Shown here in pieces: positions 1 to 4,919 of a stretch of DNA of 10,967 bases. The DNA is from Bryobacterales bacterium (GTDB lineage: Bacteria > Acidobacteriota > Terriglobia > Bryobacterales > Bryobacteraceae): assembly GCA_009697495.1 (NCBI GenBank), contig SHUN01000048.1:1-10967 (forward strand). The letters run 5' to 3'. Position 1 is the first letter of the stretch; the number at the start of each line of letters is the position of its first letter. The position numbers and the translations under genes were made by a program. The notes under the pieces were generated by a model. The model saw only the letters and a list, made by a program, of their open reading frames with translations, did no database searches and had not been told where the DNA came from.

Positions 1-246
1 GTTGTAGGCGACCCAATTCTTGATGGTGTCGACGTTGTAGTTAGAAACGGCTGCGTACCGGGCGCCAGCGCGGGCGCGTTCGGTAAAGAATTGAATGAAC
101 AGCGCATAGCGGCTGAGTTCGAGGATGGAAACCAGACAGGTGATGAAGGCGACGGCGACTAAGGCGCCTTCGACCATGGCCTGCCCGCGCTGACGCCCGC
201 GCCGGTTTGCGGTGACCGGCACCCGGTGAGGAAAGTTAGCTGGCAT
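1..246 (-). CDS. TadE-like minor pilin (C-terminus beyond window)
   Basis: Partial gene; 82 codons are visible from ATG 246-244 to the window edge with no stop. The protein opens with a basic segment (RRGRQRGQ, residues 15-22), then AMVEGALVAVAFITCLVSILEL, a single hydrophobic helix with the glutamate (E26) typical of TadE/TadG pseudopilins, then a TERARAGARYA stretch, the usual TadE continuation. Proteins of this family are processed, membrane-anchored minor pilins of the tight-adherence (Flp pilus) apparatus. The ATG overlaps the end of the upstream TadE gene by 11 nt, which suggests translational coupling. GTG 222-220 is a possible shorter start. The family call is solid; the remainder of the protein and its exact role cannot be seen. 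Confidence 0.82.
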   Translation of the reverse strand, partial: MPANFPHRVPVTANRRGRQRGQAMVEGALVAVAFITCLVSILELSRYALFIQFFTERARAGARYAAVSNYNVDTIKNWVAYN

Positions 247-691
247 AGGGCTGATACCTGCCGGCGTAACGGGCCGTGGCGTAAGGTTTGTTAATCAAAC
301 TGGTTGTCCAGAAAACGCCGTCCAGAGTGTAGTTTTGAATCCCGACGGTGACACTGCGGGGGACGCCGGCGGCGTCTTGCTCGATGGCGACGTCGACGTT
401 TGAGGTCTGCAGCCCGGTAAGCAGGGCGTCGCCGGTGCCTTCCGGATTGCCGTAGACCGCCACGTTCTTGATGCGATCAGCGAACTGCGTCACTGAGGAG
501 CCAAGTCCGTCGCGACCGCCAAAACGGGCGGCGTTGGAGACGGCGACCGTAAGCTTGTTATAGGCATAGAGGGAGTGGCCTAGAGAATAGACTCCGCCGA
601 CCATCGTCCACAGGAGTGTGACGCTGAGGGCGAACTCGATACTCATGTTGCCGCGTTGGCGGCGATCCCGTGTTTCGGTGACGAGATTCAT
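236..691 (-). CDS. tadE: TadE-like minor pilin of the Tad/Flp pilus
   Basis: A 151-residue protein. A short basic leader ends in RRQRGNMSIEFALS (residues 10-23), the processing-site and glutamate (E19) signature of TadE proteins. It is followed by one hydrophobic membrane helix (about residues 20-40) and then the AYNKLTVAVSNAARFGGRDG segment that follows the helix in this family. The C-terminal half is a small extracytoplasmic domain ending in a tyrosine-rich tail. Known role of the family: prepilin-like minor component of the tight-adherence secretion/pilus system at the inner membrane. The start is supported by a strong Shine-Dalgarno AAAGGAG (697-703 on the complementary strand) 5 nt upstream. 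It lies 13 nt after the tadG stop and overlaps the next TadE-like gene, so the three are probably one operon. Confidence 0.9.
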   Translation of the reverse strand: MNLVTETRDRRQRGNMSIEFALSVTLLWTMVGGVYSLGHSLYAYNKLTVAVSNAARFGGRDGLGSSVTQFADRIKNVAVYGNPEGTGDALLTGLQTSNVDVAIEQDAAGVPRSVTVGIQNYTLDGVFWTTSLINKPYATARYAGRYQPYAS

Positions 692-704
692 CGGAGCTCC
701 TTTA

Positions 705-1484
705 TCAAAAGAAAAGTTTGACGCGATACAAGCCGCCCGAGCCGGCGCCTTTTTTGTCGGAATAGAGAACGGGGCTGTTGCTCAAATACACACCGCAGCA
801 GGGCTTTACATTGGAAGTGTCGCAAGAGTTTTCGGTGATCAGGAAGAGTCCAAAACCGACAACGAGGCTGGAATCCAGACCGTTATTGACGGGGACGACC
901 ATCAGGCGCCGGCCGTTGCCAAAGTAAGTTGCCTGGGTCATGGAGTACGGATCAGTATCCTGGCCGTACCGCATGCTCATCGCGGGCTGGACGTGTTTGT
1001 TGCCACCCACGTGCTGGATCGGACTGCCGATAACGAGGGGAGTGTCCAAATGGTACCCGCCGTTCACGATGGCGTCGTAAAGGCCCCACTGCCCGTCGCC
1101 TTGGCCGACGTCGATATAACCGCGGTCGCTGCCACCGCCGCCCGGGAGAAACGTTTTATCGCCGACACAGCGCTTGGGAGGTTGCCGTAGGCCCGCAGGC
1201 GCCCATTTCAGGGTATATTCCTGACCGATTGAATAGCCGAAGTTTGGATTCGTAGGATCCTGCGCATCGGGCGAGAAGGGTGCCATCCCCGGTCCGAGTT
1301 GATTTTCCAGGCCTTGGCCGGCGATTGCGGCCGCGTCTACTGTCTGCGTTGAATCGGTTCCCGGCAAAATACGTAGAAAATAAATGGGAATATTCGCGGT
1401 GGCGATCACACGCACAAATCGATAGTTTGCCGCCGTTAAGGGATTAGCGAACCAGGGGCCGACAGGCAGTTGCGCGAATTCAAC
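705..1484 (-). CDS. TadG-like, C-terminal piece
   Basis: The second part of tadG, in the -1 frame, runs from the G6 run (about 1484) to TGA 707-705, 259 codons. It has no good start of its own; the first in-frame candidate (GTG 1415-1413) lies inside a conserved strand and lacks a Shine-Dalgarno, so it is better read as a continuation of the upstream frame. Visible content: FVRVIATANIPIYFLRILPG with TVDAAAIAGQ, the TadG 'V-A-A-VP-YF' strand. After that comes a long extracytoplasmic domain with MAPFSPDAQDPTNPNFG, a Gly-rich loop (PGGGGSDRGYID), and GNGRRLMVVPVNNG, which I associate with acidobacterial TadG proteins. There are four closely spaced cysteines near the end (ENSCDTSNVKPCCG plus RCVGD), which may form disulfides. 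Confidence 0.7.
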   Translation of the reverse strand, partial: VEFAQLPVGPWFANPLTAANYRFVRVIATANIPIYFLRILPGTDSTQTVDAAAIAGQGLENQLGPGMAPFSPDAQDPTNPNFGYSIGQEYTLKWAPAGLRQPPKRCVGDKTFLPGGGGSDRGYIDVGQGDGQWGLYDAIVNGGYHLDTPLVIGSPIQHVGGNKHVQPAMSMRYGQDTDPYSMTQATYFGNGRRLMVVPVNNGLDSSLVVGFGLFLITENSCDTSNVKPCCGVYLSNSPVLYSDKKGAGSGGLYRVKLFF

Positions 1485-1771
1485 CCCCCAAGCGTGACAT
1501 TCGACGTATCAAAGTTCCAGCGGTTGCGCGTGGCCGTGGTTCCGGGACCAACCAGGGCCTTGTTGTAAGCATCCGTTATGCCTGCGGACGTGCCATCGAG
1601 CTCGAAGGCGGCGTCGATAGCGGCGGCGTCGGCATACTGCTGCAGTTCGGTTTTGGTGACATAGATTCGCCCCAGATCGACAGAAATGCCGCTTCCGGCA
1701 ATCAGGGCCGGGAGCAAGAAGGCAAAGGTGATCAAGCTGAATCCGCGCTCGGTGTTGGGTGCTGATTTCAC
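1436..1771 (-). CDS. TadG-like, N-terminal piece
   Basis: A 111-residue reading frame, of which about residues 1-96 are authentic TadG. It begins with a short polar leader ending in ERGFSLITFAFLLPALIAG (residues 8-26), the membrane-anchor helix. It continues with ISVDLGRIYVTKTELQQYADAAA (residues 29-51), the highly characteristic TadE/TadG motif 'D-GR-Y--K-ELQ--ADAAA'. After glycines 95-96, encoded by the G6 run, the last 15 residues (LNSRNCLSAPGSLIP) are out of frame. The start is GTG 1771-1769, with GGAG 7 nt upstream. If translated as is, the product would be an anchored stub lacking the extracytoplasmic domain. Confidence 0.75.
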   Translation of the reverse strand: MKSAPNTERGFSLITFAFLLPALIAGSGISVDLGRIYVTKTELQQYADAAAIDAAFELDGTSAGITDAYNKALVGPGTTATRNRWNFDTSNVTLGGLNSRNCLSAPGSLIP

Positions 1772-1801
1772 TGGTGTTCTCCAATGCGAACTGTTTTCCT
1801 A

Positions 1802-1827
1802 GTACTATTGCATTGTACTGGTACTAT
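1802..1827. repeat. GTACTAT direct repeats in the divergent intergenic region
   Basis: GTACTAT occurs at 1802-1808 and again at 1821-1827, 19 bp apart, with a third GTAC core at 1815-1818. The first copy sits within the 8-bp palindrome TAGTACTA (1800-1807). The arrangement overlaps the proposed tad -10 element and resembles a multi-site operator. An additional 11-bp inverted repeat, AGTCGGCGACT, lies at 1838-1848. This is sequence observation only; no regulator is identified. Confidence 0.45.
1812..1817 (-). promoter_or_regulatory. possible -10 element for the tad cluster
   Basis: On the minus strand the hexamer is TACAAT, placed so that transcription would begin near 1805 and leave a leader of about 34 nt before the tadG GTG. 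It lies between two copies of the ATAGTAC repeat. No convincing -35 hexamer is found 16-18 nt upstream, so an activator or another sigma factor may be needed, or the match may be chance. Confidence 0.35.
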
Positions 1828-1894
1828 CGTCCTGAAGAGTCGGCGACTTTAAATTTCGCGGATGTTTTTTTGCCTTAGAGATGGCTCTAGGGTC

Positions 1895-1922
1895 TTGACT
1901 AAGGTTGATGTGCCGGTATCGC
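1895..1922 (+). promoter_or_regulatory. possible promoter for the small ORF-gudD-kdgD unit
   Basis: TTGACT (1895-1900) is close to the -35 consensus, followed after 16 nt by TATCGC (1917-1922), a poor -10 match. Transcription would start around 1929, upstream of the Shine-Dalgarno at 1946. If real, it rules out the upstream ATG at 1862 as the start of the small ORF. Another -10-like hexamer, TACACT (1932-1937), is present without a matching -35. Confidence 0.3.
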
Positions 1923-1945
1923 AACGTGCGGTACACTATCTACAT

Positions 1946-1951
1946 GAGGAG
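1946..1951 (+). promoter_or_regulatory. Shine-Dalgarno that sets a TTG start
   Basis: GAGGAG lies 6 nt before TTG 1958. It is among the strongest ribosome-binding sequences in the window and favours the 48-residue form of the small protein over an 80-residue form beginning at ATG 1862, which has no ribosome-binding sequence. Confidence 0.6.
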
Positions 1952-1957
1952 TTTTCA

Positions 1958-2104
1958 TTGGCAAACGAAGTGGTTAACGACAGCGATCTTTACAAGGCAG
2001 ACTATATTGGCAGCGGCACGTTTCTGATCAAGAAGCCGAAGCGGAGCGCGAAGAAGCGCCGCCAGTCGAAATTGAAGGGCTTGAAGCGCGGGATGCGGAA
2101 GTAG
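1958..2104 (+). CDS. small basic protein of unknown function
   Basis: 48 residues from TTG 1958 to TAG; I do not recognise the family. The first half is mildly acidic and polar (ANEVVNDSDLYKADYIGSG). The second half (from FLIKKPKRSAKK to the C-terminus KGLKRGMRK) is extremely rich in lysine and arginine, about 17 of the last 25 residues, which suggests nucleic-acid or other polyanion binding; that is inference from composition. An extended 80-residue reading from ATG 1862 exists but lacks a ribosome-binding site. The gene ends 15 nt before the gudD GTG, and gudD has no Shine-Dalgarno of its own, so the two may be transcribed together and translationally coupled. The opposite-strand frame here is a shadow. 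Confidence 0.5.
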   Translation: MANEVVNDSDLYKADYIGSGTFLIKKPKRSAKKRRQSKLKGLKRGMRK

Positions 2105-2119
2105 TCCGGCTTTTCCCCT

Positions 2120-3439
2120 GTGAAAATCAAGAAGCTGAAACTTCATCCCATCGCTGTGGCCGATGGGCCGTTGCGGTCGTCCTATGGTCTGCATGCTCCG
2201 TATGCGTTGCGGACCATTGTGGAGGTCGAGACCACCGACGGCATTACGGGCATCAGCGAGACGTATGGAGGAGCCGGACCGGTGGCGGCACTGGAAAGCG
2301 TTCGGTCCCGCGTGGAGGGGATGGACCCGTTTCAATTGATGGGATTCCGGCAGTACATTGAGTCGCAGGCGGCGCTGGCGGCGAAGGAATCCGAAGGCGG
2401 GCGATCGCAAACCTGGCTGGTGCCGGGGGAGAATCCGCTGGACACGCATTCGCGTACATTCGCGGCAATTGAAGTAGCATGCCTGGATGCGATTGGGAAA
2501 GCGCTGGGGCGTCCTTTGTGCGATCTGGTGGGCGGCAAATGCCGGGATCGAGTGCCATTTTCGGCGTATCTCTTCTATAAGCACGGCGGCGGCGGCGGTA
2601 TGGGCGCCGATGCCCGTGAGGACGAGTACGGCGAGATTCTGACGCCGGACGCCGTTGTCCGGTCCTGCAAGCAGATGATGGCCAAATATGGCTTTGCCGA
2701 AATCAAGTTAAAGGGCGGGGTTTTACCGCCGGATGAAGAAATTGCGGCGATCCGGGCACTGCGAGCGGAATTCGGTCCGAAGCATCCGCTGCGAATTGAT
2801 CCCAACTGCGCCTGGAGCGTGGACACGTCGGTACACGTGGGAATCTCGTTGCGCGAGGAGTTGACGGACGGCGGGTATTTGGAAGACCCGTGCGCGACGA
2901 TTGAGGGCATGGCGGAAGTACGGCGGCGATTGCTGGCTGAGGGCATCGACACGCCGCTTGCGTCCAACGTGGCCACCACCTGTTTTGCGCATGTCCCGGT
3001 GGCGAAGCAGACCGATGGGGTACAAGTGATTCTGAGCGACCCGCATTATTGGGGCGGCATACGGGCGCAGCAGAAGCTGTCGGATTTGTGCGAAGTACTG
3101 GGCCTGGGCATGTCGATGCACTCGAATAATCATCTGGGTGTGAGCATGATGACGATGGCGCACGCGGCGGCGGTTTGTCCGGCGCTGACGTATGCCTGCG
3201 ACACGCACTATCCGTGGCAGACGGAGATTGACGAAGTGGTGGTTGGCGGGCGGGTGAAATTTGAAAACGGTTGCGTCGTGATTCCGGACAAGCCGGGGCT
3301 GGGCGTGGAACTGGATTATGATCAACTCGCCCGCGGCGAGGAACGCTATCGCAATCTGCCGTTCCGCAAGCGTGACGATGAAGCCGAGATGCGCAAGCAT
3401 GTCGACCCGAACTGGAAACGCATTCTTCCCCGTTGGTAA
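2120..3439 (+). CDS. gudD: glucarate dehydratase (enolase superfamily)
   Basis: 439 residues, normal length for the family. It catalyses dehydration of D-glucarate (and usually L-idarate) to 5-dehydro-4-deoxy-D-glucarate, a cytoplasmic, Mg-dependent step of aldarate catabolism. The N-terminal capping domain spans about residues 1-140 and a TIM barrel follows. Visible catalytic features: the KxK base motif at K196-L-K198 (AEIKLKGG); metal ligands D227 (IDPN), E255 (YLEDPC) and N283 (ASN); D307 (SDPHYW) pairing with the second base H334 in MHSNNH (333-338). The C-terminal PDKPGLGVELDYDQL is also typical of GudD. The GTG start at 2120 is needed to keep the first capping strand (KIKKLKLHP); no Shine-Dalgarno precedes it. 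kdgD follows after 9 nt. A five-glycine tract at 156-160 sits in a variable loop. The exact aldarate specificity cannot be read from sequence. Confidence 0.92.
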   Translation: MKIKKLKLHPIAVADGPLRSSYGLHAPYALRTIVEVETTDGITGISETYGGAGPVAALESVRSRVEGMDPFQLMGFRQYIESQAALAAKESEGGRSQTWLVPGENPLDTHSRTFAAIEVACLDAIGKALGRPLCDLVGGKCRDRVPFSAYLFYKHGGGGGMGADAREDEYGEILTPDAVVRSCKQMMAKYGFAEIKLKGGVLPPDEEIAAIRALRAEFGPKHPLRIDPNCAWSVDTSVHVGISLREELTDGGYLEDPCATIEGMAEVRRRLLAEGIDTPLASNVATTCFAHVPVAKQTDGVQVILSDPHYWGGIRAQQKLSDLCEVLGLGMSMHSNNHLGVSMMTMAHAAAVCPALTYACDTHYPWQTEIDEVVVGGRVKFENGCVVIPDKPGLGVELDYDQLARGEERYRNLPFRKRDDEAEMRKHVDPNWKRILPRW

Positions 3440-3448
3440 AGGACTAAT

Positions 3449-4348
3449 ATGCTCGATCCGAAAAAAGCATTTCATGGCGTGTTTGGCTTCCCTGTAACGC
3501 CGTTTCAGAACGATCTCTCGCTGGATTTGGCCGGCTTGGAGCGCAACTGCGATTGGATGGCGGGATTTCCGTTCTGTTCGCAAGTGATTGCCGGCGGGAC
3601 GGGCGAAGTCTATTCGATGACGCCGGAGGAATCGATTGAGTGCGTGCGGGTGTCGGTGAAGGCCATCAACGGGCGCATGCCGGTGGTGGCGGGCGTGGCT
3701 TACAACGCCACCATGGCCTGCCAGATGGCGCGGGGAATGGAGAAGGCGGGCGCTGAGGCGCTGCTGGTGATGCCGCCTTATTACATCAACGCTCCCGAAG
3801 AGGGCCTTTTTCAGTATTTCGAAGCGATCGCGAATAGCTGCGGACTGCCGCTGTCCTTCTATACGCGAGACTGGGCTGCGTTCTCGCCGTCGCAAGTGCA
3901 GCGGTTATTGGATCGCGTCCCGTCATTGAAGATGTGGAAAGACGGGCAGGGCGATATGCGCAAGTATCAGCGCATTATTTGCGAAGTGGGAGACAGGATT
4001 GCATGGGTGGGCGGGATCGGTGACGACTGCGCGCCCGGGTATTTCGCGGTCGGCTGCCAGGCGTATACTTCAAGCATTTCAAACATTGCGCCGAAGCTGT
4101 CTTTGTTGATCGCCGAGAAGGGGCTGGCTGGCGATTACGCTGGGTTGGCGGACTTGATGAAGAAGTACGTTCATCCGCTATATGCGTTGCGCGACCGGTG
4201 CAAGGGGTATGAAGTGTCGATGATGAAATCGGCGATGGAGATACTGGGTCACGCGGCGGGGCCGGTGCGGCCGCCGTTGGTGAATATCAAGGAATCGGAA
4301 AAGGCTGAGCTGCGGAAGTTGATGGACGTTTTCGCAGATATGATTTGA
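3449..4348 (+). CDS. kdgD: 5-dehydro-4-deoxyglucarate dehydratase (DapA family)
   Basis: 299 residues, a TIM-barrel class I aldolase-type enzyme. It removes water and CO2 from 5-dehydro-4-deoxy-D-glucarate to give 2-oxoglutarate semialdehyde, the step after GudD. Seen in sequence: FPVTPF (14-19), the substrate-carboxylate loop GGTGE (49-53), Y138 in FYTRD, and the Schiff-base lysine K164 in MWKDGQGD. The Tyr-Lys spacing of 26 and the C-terminal KGYEVSMMKSAME with AGPVRPPL are typical of KdgD rather than of dihydrodipicolinate synthase. Start ATG has AAAGGA (3438-3443) 5 nt upstream, overlapping the gudD stop. Adjacency to gudD supports the assignment. The semialdehyde dehydrogenase that would complete the route to 2-oxoglutarate is not in the window. 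Less likely: another DapA-family sugar-acid dehydratase or aldolase. Confidence 0.9.
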   Translation: MLDPKKAFHGVFGFPVTPFQNDLSLDLAGLERNCDWMAGFPFCSQVIAGGTGEVYSMTPEESIECVRVSVKAINGRMPVVAGVAYNATMACQMARGMEKAGAEALLVMPPYYINAPEEGLFQYFEAIANSCGLPLSFYTRDWAAFSPSQVQRLLDRVPSLKMWKDGQGDMRKYQRIICEVGDRIAWVGGIGDDCAPGYFAVGCQAYTSSISNIAPKLSLLIAEKGLAGDYAGLADLMKKYVHPLYALRDRCKGYEVSMMKSAMEILGHAAGPVRPPLVNIKESEKAELRKLMDVFADMI

Positions 4349-4349
4349 T

Positions 4350-4381
4350 GCGAGTGATTCGCCGGTAAGCGAAGGGCTCGC
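4350..4381 (+). terminator. hairpin after kdgD, possible terminator
   Basis: Two stacked stems: GCGAG (4350-4354) with CTCGC (4377-4381), and TTCGC (4358-4362) with GCGAA (4369-4373), separated by a 3x3 internal loop and closed by the 6-nt loop CGGTAA. It begins 2 nt after the kdgD stop. No T-run follows (the next bases are GTTGGTACAATAAA), so it is not a standard intrinsic terminator. It may attenuate transcription or protect the 3' end, and marks a likely boundary between the aldarate genes and coaD. Confidence 0.35.
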
Positions 4382-4386
4382 GTTGG

Positions 4387-4392
4387 TACAAT
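4387..4392 (+). promoter_or_regulatory. -10-like element before coaD
   Basis: TACAAT, within GGTACAAT (4385-4392), matches the -10 consensus well and lies 13 nt before the coaD GTG. A transcript would start near 4399, leaving a leader of only about 7 nt with no Shine-Dalgarno. The position where a -35 would fall (GGTAAG, 4364-4369) is poor. Confidence 0.45.
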
Positions 4393-4405
4393 AAAAAATT
4401 ACCGA

Positions 4406-4912
4406 GTGAGCCTCCATACCGAAAGCGTTGTTGCCATTTATCCCGGATCATTCGATCCGCTGACGAACGGGCATCTTGACCTCATCGAGCGCGGACGGCG
4501 TCTGGTGGGAAAGCTCGTGGTTTCGGTTTTGAATAACGAAGCGAAGCATCCGTTGTTCAACGTGGAAGAGCGGATGGAGATGCTGCGCGAGGCTGTCGTG
4601 GGGATGGACAACGTCGAGATCGACGGGTTCGATGGGTTGCTGGCGGAATATGCCGCGCGGCGCGGCGCCAGCGTCATTCTGCGGGGCATTCGCGCGATAT
4701 CGGATTACGAGTACGAGTTGCAGATGGCGCTGATGAACCGGCGTTTGCGGCCCGATATCGAGACCATGTTCTTGCTGGCCGGGGAAGGGAACTCGTTCCT
4801 GAGTTCGCGGCTGGTGAAAGAGGTCGCCCGGCTTGGCGGGAACGTTTCCGGCCTGGTTCCGGCGGCGGTGGAGCGGCGATTGGCCGCGCGATTCAGCGAA
4901 AATAAGGTGTAA
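4406..4912 (+). CDS. coaD: phosphopantetheine adenylyltransferase
   Basis: 168 residues, the usual size. It transfers AMP from ATP to 4'-phosphopantetheine to make dephospho-CoA, the penultimate step of coenzyme A synthesis, in the cytoplasm. Clear motifs: YPGSFDPLTNGH (12-23) with the nucleotidyltransferase T/HxGH element at 20-23; LRGIRAISDYEYELQMALMNR (92-112), shown here in part as RGIRA and YEYELQ; and FLSSRLVKEVARLGG (131-145), the ISSxxVKE element. The GTG at 4406 is the only reasonable start: it leaves 10 residues before the first strand's IYPGS. It has no Shine-Dalgarno and may be leaderless or nearly so. The stop is 7 nt before the aminotransferase gene, so the two are probably co-transcribed, although their pathways are unrelated beyond housekeeping. 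Confidence 0.96.
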   Translation: MSLHTESVVAIYPGSFDPLTNGHLDLIERGRRLVGKLVVSVLNNEAKHPLFNVEERMEMLREAVVGMDNVEIDGFDGLLAEYAARRGASVILRGIRAISDYEYELQMALMNRRLRPDIETMFLLAGEGNSFLSSRLVKEVARLGGNVSGLVPAAVERRLAARFSENKV

Positions 4913-4919
4913 TAAAAGG

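Larger units (their letters stand above)
705..1771 (-). pseudogene. tadG: tadG-like gene interrupted by a frameshift at a G6 run
   Basis: Two open frames on the same strand together make one continuous TadG-like protein. The first frame (GTG 1771) runs through the G6 run (C6 at 1484-1489 on the plus strand) and terminates at 1436. In the -1 frame, reading resumes as VEFAQLPVGPWFANPL and then RFVRVIATANIPIYFL, the fold expected in the TadG body. Adding one G (or removing two) at the run joins them into a 355-residue protein (96 + 259 codons), a plausible length. Explanations, not separable here: sequencing or assembly error in a homopolymer, a genuine inactivating or phase-variable indel, or slippage during transcription or translation. 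No other disabling change is visible in either half, and the downstream TadE genes are intact, so decay would have to be recent. Confidence 0.8.

Noticed and set aside
618..1190. 190-codon plus-strand open frame opposite tadG and tadE
   Set aside because: It lies antisense to sequence with clear TadG and TadE motifs, has no recognisable domain and no ribosome-binding site; a shadow of GC-rich coding DNA.
1843..1871. Short GCGA/TCGC stem followed by a T7 run, resembling an intrinsic terminator on the plus strand
   Set aside because: The stem is only 4 bp and is separated from the T run by 5 nt, and no plus-strand gene precedes it that would need terminating.
1862..1957. N-terminal extension of the small basic protein from ATG 1862
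   Set aside because: No ribosome-binding site before ATG 1862, the possible promoter at 1895-1922 lies inside it, and a strong Shine-Dalgarno precedes TTG 1958.
1955..2584. 209-codon minus-strand open frame across the small ORF and the gudD start
   Set aside because: Arg/His/Pro-rich antisense shadow; no start signal or domain, and it crosses gene boundaries on the plus strand.
2723..3895. 390-codon minus-strand open frame opposite gudD and kdgD
   Set aside because: It is long, but spans the boundary of two strongly supported enzymes on the other strand and is rich in Arg and His with no motif, the usual look of an antisense shadow.
4833..4919. 29-residue N-terminal extension of the aminotransferase overlapping coaD
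   Set aside because: It overlaps the end of coaD in another frame, is Trp/Arg-rich and unlike family N-termini, while ATG 4920 gives the expected length.
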